Shown one piece after another: positions 5,019-9,038 of a stretch of DNA of 9,038 nt. Position 1 is the stretch's first letter. Every line of letters starts with the position of its first letter. Under the pieces are notes generated by a model. The model saw only the letters and a list, made by a program, of their open reading frames with translations, did not search any database and was not told where the DNA came from. Made by a program: the position numbers and the translations under genes. The stretch is from Burkholderiales bacterium (GTDB taxonomy: Bacteria > Pseudomonadota > Gammaproteobacteria > Burkholderiales > Usitatibacteraceae): positions 1 to 9,038 of the forward strand of contig JAJAYN010000428.1 in NCBI GenBank assembly GCA_026786225.1, written 5' to 3'.

Positions 5019-5684
5019 ATGACCTTGAACGAAACCATGCTGGAACTCGAATCGCTCGGCAGCGAGCAAACCCGCAAAACGTGGTGTCGTCACGGCGCGG
5101 CGGAGCCAATGTTTGGTGTGAAATTCGGCGACCTCGCCAAGATTCAAAAGCGCATCAAAGTAGATCATGCCCTCGCGGCTGAACTTTGGAAGAGCGGCAA
5201 TCACGATGCGCGGCTGCTGGCCTGCATGGTGGCAGATGCCAGTGCCGTCACGGAAAAAGAACTGAAGACCTGGGCGGGAAGCGTGAAGGATTCGTCCACT
5301 GCAGATGCGCTGGCAGCACTGGTCAGCCGGACCAGCATGGCGGCAAAACTCCGTGAAGCGTGGCTGGCTGAAGCCAAGCTGCGGCGTGCCGGCTGGGCGC
5401 TGGTGGGGCACTGCGTCAAAGAGGGCAACGCGTTTGATGAAACGACGGCGCTAGGCTATGCGAAGCGCATCGAGGCCGATATCCACAGTGCGGAGAATTG
5501 GACCAGACGCACCATGATGTACGTGCTGATCGGCATCGGCGGCGTTTCCGCCAAGACGCGCAAAGCTGCCGAAGAAGCCATTCGCCGTATTGGGCCGGTG
5601 GCGTTTGATCCCGGGAACACAGCTTGTGAATTCCCGAATGCATTGCCCTACATTGCGAAGATTTGGGCGCGCAAAAAGGGCTGA
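5019..5684 (+). CDS. DNA alkylation repair protein (AlkD-like HEAT-repeat family)
   Basis: A 221-aa all-helical cytoplasmic protein matching the DNA alkylation repair (COG4912) family of glycosylases, which remove N3- and N7-alkylpurines without base flipping. Recognisable features: MFGVKFGDLAKIQKRIK (31-47), then ELWKSGNHDARLLACMVAD (55-73), then RRAGWALVGHCVKEG (122-136) and NWTRRTMMYVLIGIGG (160-175), the usual spacing of helical repeats in this family. ATG 5019 has GGGGGA at about 5 nt. In Bacillus AlkD the catalytic set includes Trp109 and Asp113 in a SWWDTVD-like stretch; the corresponding region here appears to be KDSSTADALAALV (90-102), with no Trp. The protein may therefore belong to a divergent subfamily or bind DNA without glycosylase activity. 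The gene stands alone and is convergent with the ABC operon. Confidence 0.8.
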   Translation: MTLNETMLELESLGSEQTRKTWCRHGAAEPMFGVKFGDLAKIQKRIKVDHALAAELWKSGNHDARLLACMVADASAVTEKELKTWAGSVKDSSTADALAALVSRTSMAAKLREAWLAEAKLRRAGWALVGHCVKEGNAFDETTALGYAKRIEADIHSAENWTRRTMMYVLIGIGGVSAKTRKAAEEAIRRIGPVAFDPGNTACEFPNALPYIAKIWARKKG

Positions 5685-5701
5685 TTACCGGCCCATTCAT
5701 T

Positions 5702-5732
5702 CGGAACGATGATTGCTTTATTCATCGTTCCG
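5702..5732. terminator. Perfect 11-bp stem-loop after the alkylation repair gene
   Basis: CGGAACGATGA (5702-5712), loop TTGCTTTAT, TCATCGTTCCG (5722-5732). It starts 18 bp after the stop, between two convergent genes. It has no trailing U-run, so it may act as a 3'-end stabiliser or a factor-assisted bidirectional terminator. Confidence 0.5.
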
Positions 5733-5741
5733 CATTTCTCA

Positions 5742-5774
5742 CCCTCTCCCTCGGGAGAGGGCCGGGGTGAGGGG
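5742..5774 (-). repeat. Dispersed palindromic repeat, copy 2
   Basis: Read on the minus strand it begins CCCCTCACCCCGGCC and ends in the inverted repeat CCCTCTCCC-GA-GGGAGAGGG. It aligns along its length with copy 1 at 517-550, in the opposite orientation. An additional outer pairing, CTCACC (5738-5743) with GGTGAG (5766-5771), is possible. Confidence 0.75.
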
Positions 5775-5804
5775 AACCGGCTCAAAAATTCTTCTTGCCG
5801 GTTC
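5774..5804. repeat. Third inverted repeat of the convergent gap
   Basis: GAACCGGC (5774-5781) and GCCGGTTC (5797-5804) are perfect 8-bp arms around a 15-nt A/T-rich loop. It abuts the dispersed repeat and lies 30 bp beyond the permease stop. Confidence 0.5.
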
Positions 5805-5834
5805 AATGGCGCGCGCGACAACTCCTTACCGCCG

Positions 5835-6797
5835 TCAGCCCTCCTCACGCCAGCCGCGCAACCGAATCGCCGCATAAATCATCGCCGCGCCAGCAGCAAC
5901 ACCTATCCAGATGTTGGCATCTGCGAGTAACTGCCACGACTGCGACAGTGCTGGGCCGAGGACGGCCGACGCGGACGCGTCACCGGGAACGGGTAAGCCT
6001 TGTCCTTGCTGCGAGAACCAAGCACCCGGCAATATGCTGCCCAGCAATCTACCGACGATATTTTTCCAGAACCAGGCCATGTTCCAGTCGAATCGGAACA
6101 TGCCATTCGCCCAGCTGAGCAATGCGCCTGTCAGCAGTGGCACACCAATCGCCCACAGCAATGGTTTGCTCCGTGCCCACGCCGATACCATCAGCAACCA
6201 GCCGATGGCGGGCAACGCCCACAACGCATAGATTGGCAGCATGGCCACCAACTGCAGCGGCGCAAGGTAGGTGGCAGGATCGCTGAGCACTTCGGCAAAG
6301 ATATTCACGCCAGCAATTGCCGCGGCGGCGCAAATCAACAGAGCCGTGATGATGGCCGTCACGCTGGCGGCCGCAAGTGCAATCAGCGGGGCAACACCGA
6401 TAGCCATCGCGACCTTGGACAAGACCGTTTCGGTGTCCGAGACAGGCAGAGATTTCCAGAACAGCACGCTGCGGTCTTTTCGCTCATCGTGCAGCGCGCC
6501 AAGACAAAAGAAAAAAACGCAGATGCCGAAGGCGATCATGATCGGCATCGTCAATTTCGTATAGTTGGCCACAATCGTCGAGGCAAATGCGGCGCGCTCT
6601 TCGGGCGTGACAATATCGGCGAATGAGCTCACCGCCACGCCATTGATTTCCATGCCGCCTTTGACGCCCGATACGGCGATGCCCAGCGAGACGACGGTGA
6701 GCGTGATCATCAGCGCGCCGACGATAATCGGCAGCCAGAGGAAGCCGCCCTTGTGCTCCCAGAACTCACGCTTGAGCAGCCATTTGAATGTGTTCAT
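5835..6797 (-). CDS. ABC-2 type transporter permease
   Basis: A 320-aa integral membrane protein, the channel half of the ABC system whose ATPase is encoded just upstream. Hydrophobic spans are visible at about 19-43, 81-103, 128-163 (long enough for one or two), 179-206, 210-230 and 294-313, consistent with the six-helix ABC-2 topology. The cytoplasmic loop ERKDRSVLFWKSLPVSDTET (105-124) is a conserved signature of the permeases that go with YtrA-type regulators and probably forms the contact with the ATPase. Its ATG overlaps the ATPase stop (ATGA, 6794-6797), with AAGGA about 8 nt upstream inside the ATPase gene. The transported substrate is unknown; related systems respond to cell-wall-active compounds or export small molecules. 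Confidence 0.87.
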   Translation of the reverse strand: MNTFKWLLKREFWEHKGGFLWLPIIVGALMITLTVVSLGIAVSGVKGGMEINGVAVSSFADIVTPEERAAFASTIVANYTKLTMPIMIAFGICVFFFCLGALHDERKDRSVLFWKSLPVSDTETVLSKVAMAIGVAPLIALAAASVTAIITALLICAAAAIAGVNIFAEVLSDPATYLAPLQLVAMLPIYALWALPAIGWLLMVSAWARSKPLLWAIGVPLLTGALLSWANGMFRFDWNMAWFWKNIVGRLLGSILPGAWFSQQGQGLPVPGDASASAVLGPALSQSWQLLADANIWIGVAAGAAMIYAAIRLRGWREEG

Positions 6798-7651
6798 GCG
6801 TAGGTTCCTTTCATGGTCGCAACAAAGATATCGGCAATGCCGGGCGTGCGTGTTTCGCCGAGGGCGGCGAGTGTTTCGCGTGGCACACCGTCGAAGAGCA
6901 TCACCGATTTGCCGAACACCTGCCGCTCGTCGATGGGCTTCAACGCACGCGCCGCGTCCGCCTTTTCGGCTGGCACCATCACCTCGACAAAGCGCGTACC
7001 GACGTCGTCCATGGTTGAGGACAGGACGATCTTTCCGTCGCGGATGAACATAAGGTCCGACAGGATGTGCTCGATCTCTTCTACCTGATGGGTGGTTACG
7101 ATGATGGTCTTGTTTTCATCGAAATATTCTTCAAGCAGGTGCTGGTAGAACTGTTTGCGATAAAGGATATCCAGCCCCAGCGTGGGCTCATCGAGCACCA
7201 GCAATTTGGCGTCGATCGCCATCACCAGCGCCAGGTGCAATTGCACCACCATACCCTTGGACATCTCCTTGACCTTCATGGTCGGCTTGAGCTTGGTGCT
7301 GGCGAGGTAACGCTCGGCCTTGGCGCGATCAAACTTCGGATGTACACCGGCAACAAAATCGACGGCATTGCCGACACTAAGCCAGCGCGGCAGAATGGCC
7401 ACGTCGGCGATGAAACACACCTGCTGCATGAGTTCGTCCCGCTGCGTGCGTGGATCAAGGCCCAACACACTGAGCGTGCCTTCAAACGGCGTCAGCCCGA
7501 GAATCGCCTTGAGGGCGGTGGTCTTGCCCGAGCCATTGGGCCCGATCAACCCAACGATGCGGCCCGCGGGAATGTCGATACTGATATTGTCGACAGCAGT
7601 GGTTTTGCCAAAACGCTTGGTCAGGCCTTTGGCGGAAATAACGGCGCTCAT
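6794..7651 (-). CDS. ABC transporter ATP-binding protein
   Basis: A 285-aa nucleotide-binding subunit that should dimerise and drive the neighbouring permease. Walker A is GPNGSGKTT (37-45), Walker B is LLVLDEPTLGLD (150-161) with the catalytic Glu155, and the switch is His188 (TTHQVEE). The C-loop is MSKGMVVQ (130-137) instead of LSGGQ, a variant I associate with this subfamily. The usual Q-loop Gln is not obvious (CFIADVAILPRWLSV, 79-93). A C-terminal extension of about 65 residues follows the ATPase core. ATG 7651 is chosen because GGAGGT lies 5 nt upstream and the typical first strand begins there; the frame is open upstream without such signals. The start overlaps the regulator's stop (ATGA), so translation is probably coupled. 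Confidence 0.92.
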   Translation of the reverse strand: MSAVISAKGLTKRFGKTTAVDNISIDIPAGRIVGLIGPNGSGKTTALKAILGLTPFEGTLSVLGLDPRTQRDELMQQVCFIADVAILPRWLSVGNAVDFVAGVHPKFDRAKAERYLASTKLKPTMKVKEMSKGMVVQLHLALVMAIDAKLLVLDEPTLGLDILYRKQFYQHLLEEYFDENKTIIVTTHQVEEIEHILSDLMFIRDGKIVLSSTMDDVGTRFVEVMVPAEKADAARALKPIDERQVFGKSVMLFDGVPRETLAALGETRTPGIADIFVATMKGTYA

Positions 7652-8016
7652 TGGGCACCTCCGATATTGGCGGCGCTCAATAATTCCGAAGTGTTCATGC
7701 CCAGGCGCCGAATACGCTCGACCATCTGTGGCCACTCCTCGTGCAGGAAGCGTGCGCGCTCGCTGACGATCAGTTTTTCGCGGGCACCATCGGTCACGTA
7801 CATGCCAATTCCCCTTCTTTTTTCCACAAGCGTTGCGTCTGCGAGCTCCTGATAGGCGCGCGAGACCGTGATTGGATTGAGTTGAAAATCGGCGGCTATT
7901 TGCCGAACCGACGGCAGCGGGTCGCCCGGCTTCAGCAGCCCATCAAGCAGCATCGCGACGATGCGGTCCTTGAGCTGCCGGTAAATCGGCGCGTTGTTGT
8001 TCCAGTCGTTACTCAT
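7648..8016 (-). CDS. GntR family transcriptional regulator, YtrA subfamily
   Basis: A 122-aa DNA-binding repressor. The N-terminal winged helix-turn-helix (about 9-76) shows the GntR pattern: PIYRQLKDRIVAMLLDG, then KPGDPLPSVRQIAADFQLNP, then ITVSRAYQELADATLVEKRR, then GIGMYVTDGA. Only about 45 residues follow, too short for a FadR or MocR effector domain and typical of the YtrA subfamily, whose members usually regulate an adjacent ABC transporter. ATG 8016 has AGGAGA about 8 nt upstream. It is the first gene of a three-gene operon with 4-bp overlaps. The 22-bp palindrome at 8123-8144 over the likely -10 box is its probable operator, implying self-repression released by an unknown ligand. Confidence 0.92.
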   Translation of the reverse strand: MSNDWNNNAPIYRQLKDRIVAMLLDGLLKPGDPLPSVRQIAADFQLNPITVSRAYQELADATLVEKRRGIGMYVTDGAREKLIVSERARFLHEEWPQMVERIRRLGMNTSELLSAANIGGAQ

Positions 8017-8122
8017 GCTGGTTTCTCCTGATGCAGGTTGCGGGCGGCGCAGTCCGCAGTGGGTTTGATAAATTCCGTAAGTTCGCGCAACTGCTCTTGG
8101 TGATTGGTAGTGTATTTATGTG

Positions 8123-8144
8123 GTGTTGTAGTTAACTATAACAC
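8123..8144. promoter_or_regulatory. Probable operator of the GntR/ABC operon
   Basis: A 22-bp palindrome with half-sites GTGTTGTAGTT and AACTATAACAC, symmetric except at one base pair per half. It covers the predicted -10 box and the transcription start region, and its size fits a dimeric GntR protein. It lies 107 bp before the regulator gene. Confidence 0.7.
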
Positions 8145-8163
8145 TGCGGCGTTGATGAGTCCA
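8135..8163 (-). promoter_or_regulatory. Predicted sigma-70 promoter of the GntR/ABC operon
   Basis: On the minus strand the -35 is TGGACT (8158-8163; 4/6), the spacer is 17 bp and the -10 is TATAGT (8135-8140; 5/6). It would give a leader of about 110 nt. The -10 lies inside the palindromic operator. Confidence 0.5.
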
Positions 8164-8552
8164 TGGCAGTCTTGTGTGGCGGGGATTTTTGTTCCGTGAC
8201 AATAAACGCGTCACTAGTCTCAGAAATTGAGAGTGGCGTCACCGGCCAACCGTGCGGCTCACCGCCCAGAAGTAATCACTTACTTTCGCCAATTCCGACG
8301 TTGTTGAACAGTCGCGCCGGTCATCGCTGACTATTCCGGCCCCTTCGTGCCGGTGTTGACCGATTAGCGTGTCGCCAAAATCTTTCATGGCAGTACCAGC
8401 GCGGCGATTATGCGCGAAGTTGAACGACCGCTGACGGGAGGGAAATTTGTTCGTTATTGGCCAGAAGCGGCTATTGAGTTTTCTACAAAGCGGCCATTCT
8501 TTGAGGCTGTCATAGTTGCGCATGGCAGAACACGTGCTCGTTCCCAAAATGA
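8164..8552. other. Intergenic region with degenerate repeats, no convincing gene
   Basis: About 390 bp between the divergent ABC and toxin-antitoxin operons. Open frames occur on both strands but lack ribosome-binding sites and family resemblance. Direct repeats of AAGCGGCYATT occur at 8465-8475 and 8488-8498, and a small stem CCGGC/GCCGG at 8336-8353. It may be the remains of an old mobile or intergenic repeat element. Confidence 0.4.
8465..8498 (+). repeat. Pair of short direct repeats
   Basis: AAGCGGCTATT (8465-8475) and AAGCGGCCATT (8488-8498) differ at one base and are 23 bp apart; both are soon followed by GAG. The role is unknown. Confidence 0.4.
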
Positions 8553-8581
8553 TTGCATTGATTGCGCCCCGGTGCTAAATT
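8553..8581 (+). promoter_or_regulatory. Predicted promoter of the toxin-antitoxin operon
   Basis: The -35 TTGCAT (8553-8558) and -10 TAAATT (8576-8581) are exactly 17 bp apart, with the start codon about 33 bp downstream. The match is modest, but position and overlap with the inverted repeat at 8556-8591 support it. Confidence 0.45.
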
Positions 8582-8591
8582 GCAATCAATG
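8556..8591. promoter_or_regulatory. Probable autoregulatory operator of the toxin-antitoxin operon
   Basis: Perfect 10-bp inverted repeat: CATTGATTGC (8556-8565) and GCAATCAATG (8582-8591), separated by 16 bp. The arms flank and overlap the predicted promoter. Ribbon-helix-helix antitoxins such as FitA bind inverted repeats spread over about 36 bp, which is the span seen here. Confidence 0.65.
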
Positions 8592-8613
8592 ATTACGCCG
8601 ATAGGAGACAAAC

Positions 8614-8832
8614 GTGGCTACCAATCTTGTTGTTCGCAATGTTGACGAAGACGTGGCGTTGGCACTTAAGCAAGTTGCAGCATTACATGGAAGAAGCGCG
8701 GAAGCCGAGCACAGGGAAATCTTGAAGTCTGCCCTCAAGCGCCCAAAGCGTCGCTCTGTCGCTGATGTATTTTCGAGCATGCCGAATGTCGGAGATGACG
8801 CTGACTTTGCTCGCCGGAAAGGCCGGGGATAA
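8614..8832 (+). CDS. FitA/StbC-type ribbon-helix-helix antitoxin
   Basis: A 72-aa antitoxin that should bind DNA as a dimer and neutralise the PIN toxin encoded next to it. The N-terminus MATNLVVRNVDEDVALALK is a typical ribbon-helix-helix start: a short beta strand followed by a helix. HGRSAEAEHREILKSAL (25-41) is the conserved second helix region of the FitA/StbC (plasmid stability) family. The C-terminal 30 residues (KRRSVADVFSSM, then NVGDDADFARRKGRG) are the toxin-wrapping tail; the Phe and Arg residues there are typical of what occupies the toxin active site. The start is GTG 8614 with AGGAG at 6 nt. The toxin gene begins one base after its TAA stop. The operator at 8556-8591 suggests autoregulation by the complex. 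Confidence 0.9.
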   Translation: MATNLVVRNVDEDVALALKQVAALHGRSAEAEHREILKSALKRPKRRSVADVFSSMPNVGDDADFARRKGRG

Positions 8833-8833
8833 C

Positions 8834-9038
8834 GTGTACTTGGTCGACACAAACGTCGTAAGCGAGGCACGCAAAGGAAAGAAAGCAGATATTGGTGTTC
8901 AGAAATTCTGGCAAACCGTCGATGAGTCTGAACTATATCTATCCGTTCAGACGATCGGCGAAATACGCAGGGGAATTGAAAACATCAGGCGTCGCGGCGA
9001 TCTACCGCAAGCCGGGAAATTAGAAAGGTGGCTTGATC
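8834..9038 (+). CDS. FitB/VapC-type PIN-domain toxin (3' end outside window)
   Basis: N-terminal 68 residues of a PIN-domain ribonuclease of about 140 aa that would cleave RNA when free of its antitoxin. It begins YLVDTNVVSEARKGK, with the first active-site Asp in VDTN (D5), and contains LYLSVQTIGEIRRGIENIR, with the second acidic residue in GEIRRG (E44); both are canonical. The other two acidic positions lie beyond the window. GTG 8834 is chosen because GGGGAT precedes it at about 5 nt and PIN proteins start this close to the first Asp. An in-frame ATG at 8795 would add 13 residues overlapping the antitoxin, but GGAG directly abuts that ATG with no spacing. The sequence looks more A/T-rich than the preceding genes, fitting horizontal acquisition. 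Confidence 0.88.
   Translation, partial: MYLVDTNVVSEARKGKKADIGVQKFWQTVDESELYLSVQTIGEIRRGIENIRRRGDLPQAGKLERWLD

Noticed and set aside
8239..8547. Minus-strand 102-codon frame upstream of the toxin-antitoxin operon
   Set aside because: No ribosome-binding site, composition unlike the real genes, and it crosses the short direct repeats.
8795..8833. ATG 8795 as the toxin start
   Set aside because: GGAG directly abuts the ATG with no spacing, and 13 residues would precede the usual PIN start; GTG 8834 is better placed.
1..9038. CRISPR array, tRNA/rRNA, IS element or integrase
   Set aside because: No regularly spaced repeats, no cloverleaf or rRNA-like sequence, and no transposase or integrase motifs were found on either strand.

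Overview
The window reads as a chromosomal segment of a betaproteobacterium (Burkholderiales/Nitrosomonadales-like) of moderately high G+C. This rests on the UbiA C-terminus, which has the sequence style of betaproteobacterial UbiA, on a YXWGXW-type periplasmic protein common in that class, and on G/C-rich codon use. The species cannot be named from the sequence alone.

Layout. (1) 1-486 (+): 3' part of ubiA, ubiquinone biosynthesis. (2) 487-665: a convergent gap with one copy of a dispersed palindromic repeat and a second inverted repeat. (3) 666-926 (-): a small gene of unknown function. (4) 1254-1676 (+): an exported YXWGXW protein with a calcium-repeat-like tail. (5) 1686-2873 (-): a monomeric sarcosine/N-methyl-tryptophan oxidase-type flavoenzyme. 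(6) 2875-3282: a poorly explained stretch holding one weak small ORF with a good ribosome-binding site. (7) 3283-3675 (-): a VOC (glyoxalase-fold) protein. (8) 3805-4923 (+): an exported cyclophilin-like protein joined to two copies of a ~112-residue Trp-rich module. Its frame is cut by one in-frame TGA exactly where the second copy has TGG, so it looks like a recent nonsense pseudogene. (9) 5019-5684 (+): a DNA alkylation repair (AlkD-like) HEAT-repeat protein. (10) 5685-5834: three stacked inverted repeats between convergent genes, one of them the second copy of the dispersed repeat. (11) 5835-8016 (-): a compact operon of a YtrA-type GntR regulator, an ABC ATPase and an ABC-2 permease, with 4-bp ATGA overlaps. 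A near-perfect 22-bp palindrome overlies the predicted -10 box upstream. (12) 8614-9038 (+): a FitA/FitB (VapBC-type) toxin-antitoxin pair, with the toxin running off the window, preceded by a perfect 10-bp inverted repeat overlapping its promoter.

How the parts work together. The two clearest regulatory units are the self-repressing GntR-ABC operon and the toxin-antitoxin operon; both carry an inverted repeat over the likely promoter, as expected for autoregulation. The other genes look like independent housekeeping or accessory monocistrons. No CRISPR array, tRNA, rRNA, IS element or integrase is visible. The observations most worth following are the broken cyclophilin/repeat-module gene and its unusual half-cyclophilin architecture, the two autoregulatory operators, and the paired dispersed repeats.
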